Shown here in pieces: positions 1-8,100 of a DNA stretch of 31,635 nucleotides. This stretch comes from a virus. The translations under genes were made by a program, and so were the position numbers. The stretch is from the IMG/VR virus record IMGVR_UViG_3300037540_000280, positions 1 through 31,635 of that record, one strand, 5' to 3'. The notes under the pieces were generated by a model. That model was not told where the DNA came from, did not search any database, and saw only the letters and a list, made by a program, of their open reading frames with translations. Position 1 is the first letter of the stretch, and each line of letters begins with the position of its first letter.

Positions 1-1
1 A

Positions 2-553
2 TCCCTTCTTTGCGACAATCCTGATAATGTAGATAATTGTAGTTTTGTATCAGATGGATCGAATCATGCCATTGAATTAACTGCTGCCTGTGCAGGTAAT
101 TCTTATACATTAACTGATTTTTTTGTATCTGGTTATGCCACTGAAGATGGCAGTACGGGAAATGAGGTTATTTATAATAACTCAGGGGGATCAGTCACCA
201 TCAATATTGATGGTGGTAGTGGTGTCTCTGCAATGTCAATTCGTGGTGGTAATGTAACTCTCGTTGCCAATTACTCTTTTACAGTTACAGGTCTTGAACT
301 AAATACTGAAGTAACCATTGTCACGGCAGGAACTTCAACGGTCTTGCATCATACTGAGAATGCAACAACTTCAGATGGTGATGGTAAATATCAAATAACC
401 TATAGTCATGGAGGAGGAGCGAGTGTCGATGTTTTGATTCATCATATAGATTACAAACCGGATATTTCAAATATTTATGGACTCACATTACCAGGAAATA
501 ATTCATCGGCAAAGGTTTCCATGTTTGCCGATGAAAATTATGAGAACCCTTAA
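2..553 (+). CDS. Phage structural protein with C-terminal beta-sandwich (5' truncated)
   Basis: The reading frame is open from base 2, with no stop before the TAA at 551-553, so the start lies upstream of the window; 183 residues are visible. The ATG at 233 is internal, because the coding frame continues upstream without a break and no Shine-Dalgarno sequence precedes it. The visible part is Gly/Ser/Thr/Asn-rich (NINIDGGSG-type stretch, then VTLVANYSFTVTGL), which suggests beta-strands or a fibre-like fold. The last 100 residues resemble the Ig-like beta-sandwich seen at the end of many phage structural proteins, closing with DENYENP. The next gene ends almost identically (DELNYENP), so the two probably share a terminal domain or docking function. 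Exact role unknown; a capsid- or tail-associated decoration protein is the best guess from position. Confidence 0.7.
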   Translation, partial: SLLCDNPDNVDNCSFVSDGSNHAIELTAACAGNSYTLTDFFVSGYATEDGSTGNEVIYNNSGGSVTINIDGGSGVSAMSIRGGNVTLVANYSFTVTGLELNTEVTIVTAGTSTVLHHTENATTSDGDGKYQITYSHGGGASVDVLIHHIDYKPDISNIYGLTLPGNNSSAKVSMFADENYENP

Positions 554-587
554 TTAAAAACTAATTATTATTTAGGAGGAATTAATC

Positions 588-2498
588 ATGGCTAAAGTAT
601 TTGATCCAACTGACCTTTCTCATATCGTTGATGCGTCTGGTACTACTGAAGATCTTGAAATACAAACTGGTGCTAAGACAATTGAGATTACCACAGATGG
701 TAATATTATTGATAATGAAACTGGTGCATTAACAGGTGTTACCGGAAAATGTGTTTATTCCAAACTCAAAGAGATTTGGAAAACAGATGATGATTTGAAT
801 AAGCATAAATTTCCTATCCAAATGATTTATGAAGCATCGTTTGTGTGGATTAATGGATGGGGGCCATTAGATCAGACTTCAAGAGATTTGATTCGGGATG
901 CTGGTTTTCAGGAAACAGATGGTCGTGAAAATGCTTGTATTATCTCTCTTGGTGCAATGGATGATGCTGCTGATCAACCATACTATGTAAATGATTTTGC
1001 GACTGAGTTTGCTGAAACTAAAGTTGATTTTACCTTTCCTGGTGAAATGAATGAAAATATTCAGACTAAAGGTACAGGAGGAAGTCCTGATGATTCTGGA
1101 TATTTGAAAGTCTTTTTAAGGGAGGAGCAAAAGACATTTGCTTCTTATGACCTTATCAGTGAACAGACCCTTCCTGCACTTAAATTTGAAGCTTACCGTC
1201 TTCCTGTTGCCAATGGTGCTGACCTTGATGTTATTGATGATGATACTGCGATTGTTGGTGATGCTGGTTCGGTTTCTGGTGTCACATATTCCGAATTGAC
1301 AATTGACTATATCAGTGGATCATTGTTTGAACCTGCTGATGATACAACTGGTGGGGCTTCAGGAGATGGCAGCTATGTCATTGGTGAAGTCGTACAGGAT
1401 ACCGCCGGTCGATGGGCCAGATGTACTACCGCAGGAACTATTACGGATGACACGCAACCCTATGCATCTTTTGGTGGAACTTCAGTATGGGAAGCATATC
1501 CTGGAGAACGTTTAATTGGTACGACTTACTATGCCTTTAATAGAATCCTTGATGTGGAAGATGTAGGTACTACCAAGGCGAGATTACAGGAAATTCATTC
1601 ATGGGCGCAATGGAAGTTAAGACAAGCATCAGATATTAATGATGATGGCGGTGGTGATGCTTTTGGAACGGTTAATGGAAATATCGCTTTACCGTTTACC
1701 TACTTTGTTGGTAGTACCCTGCATACACAACCAGGAGTTTATATCGATAATTTTGATAATAATGATAAAAACGATTTGAACTTTTGGGATATTACCATAG
1801 ATCCTGGAGATGGTACAGGTGGTCTTGATTCAGAGTATGCGCCAAATCTTACGACTGTAAGGATTTTCCCCTTTACTGCTGCTGGAAATATTAACTTCTC
1901 ACAAAATTTTGTTGATGAACCTGATGGTGAAACCAGATATACCATGTATTTTCAGTATATCAAATCTCAGGCAATGACAGCATTGAAGGTGTCTGGTTCT
2001 TCTGGTGCTGACTGTACGTTGGATTGGACAGGGGCTGATGCCGGTCTATTGGATTTTTTGCAAAGTGGTGACTATATTAGTATTTCAGGTTTTACTACTG
2101 AGACCGGAAATAATGGTCTTTATTCAATCACAGGCGCACCGACAACAAATACTATCACAGCATCAAAGGTTGATGGAGTCAATCCCACCGATGAAGCCAC
2201 AGGTGATTCTTGCACCGTCCTTGAAAATCCGTTTGAATCTCCCAAAGCAACTATTGTCGATAACAACTCTGCTGCTGACATCGATGGCGAAATCACATCA
2301 GCATCAATTGCCTTTGATTTTGATTATACCAATAATAATCAAGAAGGTAGAACAGCCAATGTTAATGCTGATGTTTATGTAGTAGCAGTAGCCTATGATG
2401 GAGCGCAGTACGTCCTTGCCTCCCATACCATTACCAAAACAACAGGTCAAAACGTTCCTGTCAATGCGGTTGATGAACTCAATTACGAAAATCCTTAA
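588..2498 (+). CDS. Large phage structural protein, role unassigned
   Basis: 636 residues. The start is fixed by AGGAGG (573-578) before ATG 588. The N-terminal 200 residues contain a conserved-looking block (YSKLKEIWKTDDDLNK...FPIQMIYEASFVWINGWG, residues about 58-102) that I associate with large structural proteins of long-tailed phages, but I cannot name the family. Residues about 465-550 form a separable Ig-like module with the pattern SGDYISISGF...NNGLYSITG, a motif common in phage virion proteins. The C-terminus ends DELNYENP, like the upstream gene. It is rich in Asp, Gly and Thr, with no signal peptide or membrane segment. Just ahead of the tail chaperone genes, it could be a tail-tube-associated or virion decoration protein. 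No enzymatic motif seen. Confidence 0.75.
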   Translation: MAKVFDPTDLSHIVDASGTTEDLEIQTGAKTIEITTDGNIIDNETGALTGVTGKCVYSKLKEIWKTDDDLNKHKFPIQMIYEASFVWINGWGPLDQTSRDLIRDAGFQETDGRENACIISLGAMDDAADQPYYVNDFATEFAETKVDFTFPGEMNENIQTKGTGGSPDDSGYLKVFLREEQKTFASYDLISEQTLPALKFEAYRLPVANGADLDVIDDDTAIVGDAGSVSGVTYSELTIDYISGSLFEPADDTTGGASGDGSYVIGEVVQDTAGRWARCTTAGTITDDTQPYASFGGTSVWEAYPGERLIGTTYYAFNRILDVEDVGTTKARLQEIHSWAQWKLRQASDINDDGGGDAFGTVNGNIALPFTYFVGSTLHTQPGVYIDNFDNNDKNDLNFWDITIDPGDGTGGLDSEYAPNLTTVRIFPFTAAGNINFSQNFVDEPDGETRYTMYFQYIKSQAMTALKVSGSSGADCTLDWTGADAGLLDFLQSGDYISISGFTTETGNNGLYSITGAPTTNTITASKVDGVNPTDEATGDSCTVLENPFESPKATIVDNNSAADIDGEITSASIAFDFDYTNNNQEGRTANVNADVYVVAVAYDGAQYVLASHTITKTTGQNVPVNAVDELNYENP

Positions 2499-2515
2499 TT
2501 TTTAACTGATTAAAA

Positions 2516-2549
2516 TATACCCAATCTTCTTTAGGGGAGATTGGGTATA
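2516..2549 (+). promoter_or_regulatory. Strong intergenic stem-loop
   Basis: Arms 2516-2527 (TATACCCAATCT) and 2538-2549 (AGATTGGGTATA) are perfect 12-bp inverted repeats. Three further pairs (T-G, C-G, T-G) can form inside them, leaving a TTAG tetraloop at 2531-2534. It lies 18 bases after the stop of the 636-aa gene and 18 bases before the ATG at 2568. No U-tract follows on the + strand (CTAACAAATAAGG), so it is not a standard intrinsic terminator for this operon. A 3'-end stabiliser, RNase processing site or partial attenuator is more likely. On the - strand it would be followed by a short T-run. Confidence 0.7.
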
Positions 2550-2567
2550 CTAACAAATAAGGAAAAT

Positions 2568-2897
2568 ATGGAATTTAAAGAAATTAAATATAAACTTGCA
2601 TCACTTAGATCTTCTGCTCTTTATGATAGACCTTGTAGAGTAGAAATACCAGAAGGATTTAAGGAGTCCTTTGAAAATCAGAAAAATTTTAGGGGTTGGA
2701 TTAATTATCATGTAACCTGGGATGTTTATGAGGATGATCCCTGGAAATGTGTTTTGAGAAAAAAATCACAGGAACAGGAATGGAATGAAGTATTAGAACA
2801 AGTCTGTCCTGTTATAACTCCAGAAGGCGAAATAGTAACCGCCGAAGAATGGGAGCAGAGGAGTTTAGATAATGGGGGCAAAAGTAACGTTCAATGA
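2568..2897 (+). CDS. Hypothetical small phage protein upstream of tail chaperones
   Basis: 109 residues from ATG 2568, which has AAGGA (2560-2564) four bases upstream. A longer reading from TTG 2541 is possible, but that codon sits inside the stem-loop 2516-2549 with a GGGGAG too close to it, so I reject it. The protein is charged and soluble, rich in Trp and Glu (GWINYHVTWDVYEDDPWK; AEEWEQRS near the C-terminus), with no signal peptide or membrane helix. It overlaps the next gene by 26 bases, implying translational coupling. The sequence matches no family I can name. Position between two structural genes suggests a virion or assembly role. Confidence 0.65.
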   Translation: MEFKEIKYKLASLRSSALYDRPCRVEIPEGFKESFENQKNFRGWINYHVTWDVYEDDPWKCVLRKKSQEQEWNEVLEQVCPVITPEGEIVTAEEWEQRSLDNGGKSNVQ

Positions 2898-3870
2898 ACT
2901 AACAAAAATTATTGAGATTGACGAAGCTCCAGATGGCAACGGAGATATTTTAATTGATGTTAAAGTAGATTTGTATAGTGACGGTAAAGAAGATTGGGTT
3001 GCCAATGAGAGTTTACGAAAATTTTATTTTCCTATTTCTGTTGAAGGTGGAAAACCTTTACCAGGAGAAAAAGACCTTGGATCAACCTTCTTTTTAGCTT
3101 CCGATTGGAAAATTAGACCATATAATATAGACCATCGAATGATTGTTGATGGTAATCTCTATGCTGTTGATGGTTCTGATCCCTTTCTTGATACCATTGG
3201 AGATTATACCGTCCGTATCATGCAGCAGGTTTCAGATCTTGTATCCACTGTTTCAAGTGGATCTGGTGTTACTGAGCAAGATAAATTTGATATTGCTGAC
3301 CAAGTATGGGATGAAATTTTAATTGGAGCTACCCACAATGTACCAGCATCAGCAGGAAGAAGATTAAGACAGCTTGGTGATGTTGTTTCTTCCGATGTAA
3401 ATGATGCTACCCCTTCCAATCTTAAATTCATAACCAATTTAACTAATACATATCCTGATTTTTATAAAGATCAATTAATTCGTTTTACCACAGGAAATTT
3501 AAGTGGACACGTAAGAGTTATTGCTGCTTACGATGAAGTTACCAAAGAAATAACTGTTGAAGAACCAATGGTAGATATTCCTGTTGATGAAGATGAATTT
3601 GATATTATTCCAACTCATACTCATCCAATGATAGAGCAAGCCGATGTTATATGGGAACATATAACCGGATTAAAATTGCTTGGTTTGGTTCAGGAAAATT
3701 TTGTAATGGATCAACAGGTATATCAGGATTACAATGGTGCTAAACTTTTAACAAGTGCCAGGATAAGAACATATCAGGATAATGCCAAAACCCAATTAAT
3801 TGCCACTTATCAGGTGACAGCAACATGGTCTTCTGGTCAGTGTACATCATATGAAATGTTAATAATATGA
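2872..3870 (+). CDS. Phage structural (tail/neck-associated) protein
   Basis: 332 residues; ATG 2872 follows a GAGGAG at 2856-2861 and lies within the end of the previous gene. Residues about 135-168 carry the pattern DIADQVWDE...HNVPASAGRRLRQLGD, a short helical motif (ADxVWDE..., then SAG+RL) recurrent in phage minor structural proteins. Residues about 207-226 (GHVRVIAAYDEVTKEITVEE) match another recurrent phage pattern, a Gly-x-R-x-I turn followed by a beta-hairpin. The N-terminal 120 residues look like an all-beta domain (PLPGEKDLGSTFFLASDWKI). These parts suggest a multi-domain virion component, but its position in the particle cannot be told from sequence. Its last four bases overlap the next start (ATGA). 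Confidence 0.7.
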   Translation: MGAKVTFNELTKIIEIDEAPDGNGDILIDVKVDLYSDGKEDWVANESLRKFYFPISVEGGKPLPGEKDLGSTFFLASDWKIRPYNIDHRMIVDGNLYAVDGSDPFLDTIGDYTVRIMQQVSDLVSTVSSGSGVTEQDKFDIADQVWDEILIGATHNVPASAGRRLRQLGDVVSSDVNDATPSNLKFITNLTNTYPDFYKDQLIRFTTGNLSGHVRVIAAYDEVTKEITVEEPMVDIPVDEDEFDIIPTHTHPMIEQADVIWEHITGLKLLGLVQENFVMDQQVYQDYNGAKLLTSARIRTYQDNAKTQLIATYQVTATWSSGQCTSYEMLII

Positions 3871-4112
3871 GTTTAGGATTAGCGACAAAAGGAATATTAT
3901 CGGATTTTACAGGTACAGGTGGTTCAGGTAAGACCATTTATGTGCTGGAGGATATAAACGTGGAAGTATCACATGAAGATTTGGCAATTGAGGTCTCCCT
4001 GGTGGACGATGTATCAATAGATATATCGGAAACAGGGGTAATTATAGACCTTGATCAAGATCAGGCTGAGATCGTCCTCTCAGAGGATGAAACAATCAAT
4101 ATTGAGGTATAA
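3867..4112 (+). CDS. Small acidic hypothetical protein
   Basis: 81 residues starting in an ATGA overlap with the preceding gene and without a clear ribosome binding site, which fits translational coupling. The C-terminal 50 residues are very acidic and alternate hydrophobic with Asp/Glu (VEVSHEDLAIEVSLVDD; IVLSEDETINIEV), a pattern of regular beta-strands with about ten-residue periodicity. The N-terminus holds a Gly/Thr-rich stretch (FTGTGGSGKTIYV) that resembles a P-loop only superficially. No family recognised. Conserved packing between two structural genes argues for a real product. Confidence 0.6.
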   Translation: MSLGLATKGILSDFTGTGGSGKTIYVLEDINVEVSHEDLAIEVSLVDDVSIDISETGVIIDLDQDQAEIVLSEDETINIEV

Positions 4113-4114
4113 TC

Positions 4115-4453
4115 ATGGCGAATGCAATTAAGATAAAACAGGGTGAAGCGAAAACGGTTAATTTTTATATTACCAAAGGTGGAGTAGCCGTATCAGATGC
4201 CACATTGACCTTTGAGGTTAAAGAAAAAGCAGATGATAGTTCTCCAGCTTTGTCAAAGGCAGATAGTGCTTTCAATAAAGATGACAAAGCCAATGGTAAT
4301 TACACCCTAAATTTTGTGGTTGATGATACTAAAGGTCTTAAAGCTAAGACATATGTATCTGAATTGAAAACGGTGATTACAGCAAGCACCGATGTTGATA
4401 AAAGTTATGACATACCTTTTATTGTAGAACGTGCGGTTATTGCAGATTCTTAA
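4115..4453 (+). CDS. BppU-like / Ig-like small virion protein
   Basis: 112 residues; GAGG at 4104-4107 precedes ATG 4115. The layout 'I-K-I-K-Q-G-E..T-V-N-F-Y-I-T-K-G-G..V-S-D-A-T-L-T-F-E-V-K' followed by 'G-N-Y-T-L-N-F-V-V-D-D-T' and a final 'Y-D-I-P-F-I-V-E' matches the beta-sandwich plan of small phage proteins related to the N-terminal domain of baseplate protein BppU. This is pattern recognition only, without an alignment. The size fits a single such domain. It sits directly before the tail chaperone pair. An attachment or decoration role on the tail is plausible; a tail completion role is an alternative. Confidence 0.6.
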   Translation: MANAIKIKQGEAKTVNFYITKGGVAVSDATLTFEVKEKADDSSPALSKADSAFNKDDKANGNYTLNFVVDDTKGLKAKTYVSELKTVITASTDVDKSYDIPFIVERAVIADS

Positions 4454-4486
4454 CTAAAAACTAATTGTTAATTAAGGAGAATTAAA

Positions 4487-4858
4487 ATGACTGAAACAAA
4501 TGTGATAGATCTTAATGATTTGGTACAATCGATTAAATTTACAGTGTTAGAAAAGAATTTTGAGATTTCACCTATGAATGACATTAAAATGAAAAAGGTG
4601 ATGGGTCTCAGTAAAAAAATTACAGCACTTAGCAAAGATGAAGATGAAATATCTGATGAAAAAGAACTTGAACTTTTAGAAACTCAAAATACCATTCTTC
4701 ATGAATGTGTTAGTATTAGCATTGACAATGATTTAACACAGGTATCAAAGGAAGATTTTTCTGAATGGCCTATGCGATTGAAAAATAAAGTATTGGAATT
4801 GGTTTTTAGTCAAATAGGTGGTGGTGAAACTCCTGATGAAGAAGCGGAAAAAAACTAA
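4487..4858 (+). CDS. Tail assembly chaperone (gpG-like), zero-frame product
   Basis: 123 residues; AAGGAG at 4473-4478 sets the ATG at 4487. It is a small, charged, mostly helical protein with an acidic C-terminus (GGGETPDEEAEKN) immediately upstream of the tape-measure gene, the exact position of lambda gpG. Tail chaperones coat the tape measure before tube assembly and are absent from the finished virion (known for the family). The decisive evidence is at its 3' end: the last codons are AAA AAC before TAA TAG, creating the heptamer A AAA AAC, and the -1 frame is open from there. Sequence similarity to gpG itself is not apparent, as is usual for these fast-evolving proteins. Confidence 0.85.
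   Translation: MTETNVIDLNDLVQSIKFTVLEKNFEISPMNDIKMKKVMGLSKKITALSKDEDEISDEKELELLETQNTILHECVSISIDNDLTQVSKEDFSEWPMRLKNKVLELVFSQIGGGETPDEEAEKN
4849..4855 (+). promoter_or_regulatory. -1 programmed ribosomal frameshift site A AAA AAC
   Basis: The heptamer A-AAA-AAC occupies 4849-4855 in the zero-frame phase required by the X-XXY-YYZ rule: codons are GAA(4847) AAA(4850) AAC(4853) then TAA(4856). Slipping back one base gives CTA at 4855 and a frame open to 5178. The zero frame ends one codon later in tandem stops TAA TAG. This is the canonical arrangement for lambda-type gpG/gpGT tail chaperones. Confidence 0.88.
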
Positions 4859-5178
4859 TAGCACGTTGCAAGGAATTTGCAGCAATTATTAATTTCCTTG
4901 GTGGGGCTTATACATTCGATGATCTTAATGATATGCCATATAACAAATATTACTATGTTAAGATGGCAATTGATTTTGAAATGATTCGACAACGTAAGTT
5001 AATGATAAGCGATATTGCTTCTGCTTTCTCCGATCCAAAAAAAGGTGTTACACAGTTAGAAAAACAAGAAAGTCAATTGTCAAGTGTTTATAGAGGATCT
5101 AAAAGTGAACCATCTGCTGATATAAGTTGGGATTTTCCAGAGGATTCAGCAGATAGAATGAAAAAATGGCAACGATAA
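4855..5178 (+). CDS. Frameshift extension of tail assembly chaperone (gpT-like domain of gpGT)
   Basis: The -1 frame is open without a stop from the slippery site to 5178, encoding 107 residues that begin LIARCKEFAAIINFLGG. Fused to the 123 zero-frame residues, the product (join 4487-4855, 4855-5178) is about 230 residues. The ATG at 4933 is probably internal: it lacks a Shine-Dalgarno sequence, and 78 upstream bases are coding-like in the same frame. In lambda, the gpT part recruits tube subunits while gpG binds the tape measure; the same division is inferred here. The C-terminus ends (ISWDFPEDSADRMKKWQR) 10 bases before the tape-measure start. Confidence 0.85.
   Translation, partial: LIARCKEFAAIINFLGGAYTFDDLNDMPYNKYYYVKMAIDFEMIRQRKLMISDIASAFSDPKKGVTQLEKQESQLSSVYRGSKSEPSADISWDFPEDSADRMKKWQR
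4869..4900 (+). promoter_or_regulatory. Possible frameshift-stimulating stem-loop
   Basis: CAAGGAA (4869-4875) is complementary to TTCCTTG (4894-4900), with an 18-base loop. It starts 13 bases after the slippery heptamer. The spacing is a little longer than the usual 5-9 bases and the stem is short, so its role as a stimulator is uncertain; the loop could instead participate in a pseudoknot. Seen by eye only, without energy calculation. Confidence 0.35.
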
Positions 5179-5188
5179 GGAGACAACC

Positions 5189-8100
5189 ATGCCTGGTGGT
5201 TCTGGTGCAGGAATGTCAATGGAAGTTTCTAAGATTGTTTTAAAATTAGAAACTAATTTTCAGCAAGTCTTAAAACAACAGATTACCTCCTTTGATAAAT
5301 TTACAAGGGATGCCAATCAGTTGACACGGCAAGTTGGTACTAATATGAATCAGCTTGCAAGGACGACTTCAAAGACATTTAGTGCTGTATATAAAAGCAA
5401 TCGTAAAGAGATTCAAGAGTTTGTTTCTTTCACCAGAAACGCCTTGCAAGGTGTTCGTAAAGAAACCCTTCAGATGCAAGCTTTTCAGGAACGTTTAGAG
5501 AAAGCTACAATTGCACGTTATCGAAAAATGCGTTCTGAAATGGCAGCAATAAAACGTAAATCTGATTTAGTTAGCAAGTCTGAAGGATTCACTGAAGAAC
5601 AGAAAAAATCAGCATTTAAAGCATTTGAAAAACAGAAGCAGGATGTAGAGGATAGGTTTAAAGCTTCAGTTGATAAAATGACAGGGCAGGTTAAGTCATT
5701 GATGATAAAACATCTTGCTGGTGCTGTAAAAGAATCTATGAAGACAATTGAAAAAGGTTCTCGATCAGCAGCAGTTACGGTGAATAATGTTGTCAATGAT
5801 ATGGAGAAAAGATTTAAACAGTTGTGGAGAAGAAGGGGAATAATGCCCACAGCAGATTTAGCTGGACAAGGGGTATCTTTTTTAAAACAACGTGCTGAAC
5901 AAATAAAAGTTTTAGAATCTTTACTTTCTGCACATCAAAAGAAACAGGTACAAGCTGAACAATATTTGGAAAAACAAAAACGATTATTGTCTGAACAAAC
6001 GAATAAGACATTAATTCGTAATCAAAAACAGATGGTTAATGAAGCAAGGGCGGTGGTTAAAAAACTCGGCGGTGAATACGAGTTTATGTTTAATTCGATT
6101 CAAAAATTTTCCAGAGGACAAACTGCACTTGCAGGGGTATTTAAAACACAAGCAGAGCAAGGCATTGCAGCAATTAAACAAACTCTCAGAGGTGTGAATT
6201 TAAAGAGAGATTTTGAAAAAATGTGGATGAATTTGGAGCAAACTGCAAGACTTGCTGGAGAAAAATCAGGTAAAGCATTTTATGATTCTGTTAGAAAAGG
6301 TAAAGCATTAGATCAAGCATTAATTGAAAAACGAAAACATTTTGAAAATTTATTAAAAATAGCGAAACAACTTCAGGCTACCGGATTAATTGATGCAAGT
6401 AAACAAATTGCAAGATTAAAAACAGTTATAGGTGGTCTTAAAGAATTTAGAACAGAGTATAGTAAAGTTAAAAAGGAAATGTCGGCTGTTCCTGAAATAT
6501 CTAAACAACAGTTTTATAAAGGTGGAGCGCAACAAGCAAGAAACCTTGCTGTGGAAGTTAGAAAAGCAATTGCGGTTATGAAGCAGTTGGGGCCAGTATC
6601 AGAACATAATGTTATTGAAGTTCAAAAACAATTAAAAATAGTTCAAAGTTTATATAAACAACATGGAACTAAAGTAGTTGCTACTCAAAAAGTAATTTCA
6701 AAATTAGAAGAACAAATTTTAATGGCAAGAGCAAAGGTTAGAAATTCTACGAATGAAGCATCTATTGCATCATGGCAAGCGTATGAAAGAAAAGTAACAG
6801 CAATTATTAAATTATTAAATAAAAGTTTAAGGAAATCTGTATTACCAAGAGATCCTTATGATCAATATAAAAAAGATACGTTGGCAACATTGCGAATGAT
6901 TAGAACTGAAGCAGCAAAAAGTCTATTGCCCACAGATAAAATTAAAGCGGATTCTAAAATAATTCAAAATGAATATAAAAGAATTGGGCAAAGGATGGAT
7001 GAACTGAGCAAAAAGAGAATGATCAGGCCAAAGCATATGGCTGAAGCTAAAGGATTCATTGAAAAATTAGAAAATAAGGTAAAAGAATATAATGCTCAAA
7101 TTGTTTTATTAAGTAAACAATTAGATAGATTACGTAGAATACAAAAAACCACTTTTGGAGGAGCAGGGTTATCAGATCAGATAACAGGAATGAAAACACG
7201 AATGAAAGAGTTGCAACAAATGGTCAGGCAATACGAAAGAGCGCAAGTACAAATGCAACGTAGAATGGCAGTTTCTAATAGGCAATCATTAAAATCAATG
7301 CTTCAAAGTGGATGGGAAATGATTAGAAATTTTCGTTGGCAGGTTGCAGCAGTTATTTATTTAATTACCAGAGCAGTTAGAGCAGTAAAACGTGTATTCT
7401 TTGATGTAATGGGTGAGATTGCTAAATATAGACGAGAGGCAATGACCCTTGCAGCACAGTTTTCTTTTAAGATGTTGGGTGATATGGAAAAGAATTTTGA
7501 AAGTGTGTATCAGTATTCCCGACAATTAATGAATAAAATGGAGCAGGAAGCAGCAAGAACCATATTAACAATGGAAGATATGACCATGCTTGTGAGGACA
7601 TTTTCACAGGCAGGTTTTGTTCCTGATCCTAATAAAGATGTTAGAAAGATAGCAATTATAGGTACAGCCATTAAGACATTAACTGAGGGTATGGCTAATG
7701 CTGGAACTCAGATGCGCCAGGAATTATATGCCATCATTGCTGGTAGACAACGGGCAACCGATCAGTTGGCAATGATGTTTCAGATGATGGGTACTGATAT
7801 TCAAAAAATTATTGCTGATGAAAGGGCAGGGGGTAAACTGATGATTGAATCTCTGTCTGAAGCATTGGCTCCTTTTGGTATTCTTAATGAAAAACTTGCT
7901 AATGAATGGGAAGCAATTCTCAATAAAATGAAATTGGCATGGCAGGTTATTAAACGTATTGGTATGGAAGATGCTTTATTGAAAGTGACAAAAGAATTTA
8001 GTGATTTTGCTGATAAATATTATAGTACTATATCAGGTATTACTAAAGAGGGCAGAGAAATAGCTGCAATATTACGTGCTGCTTTTGAAATAGTTAAAGC

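Noticed and set aside
2541-2567. TTG start giving a nine-residue longer protein
   Set aside because: The codon is buried in the stem-loop 2516-2549 and its G-rich upstream stretch is too close; ATG 2568 has a normal AAGGA site.
3900-3945. P-loop NTPase motif (GTGGSGKT) in the 81-aa protein
   Set aside because: The protein is too small, lacks a Walker B context and is otherwise an acidic beta-repeat sequence; chance resemblance.
4933-5178. Independent 81-aa gene starting at ATG 4933
   Set aside because: No Shine-Dalgarno sequence, and the frame is open back to the in-phase slippery heptamer, so it is better read as the frameshift extension.
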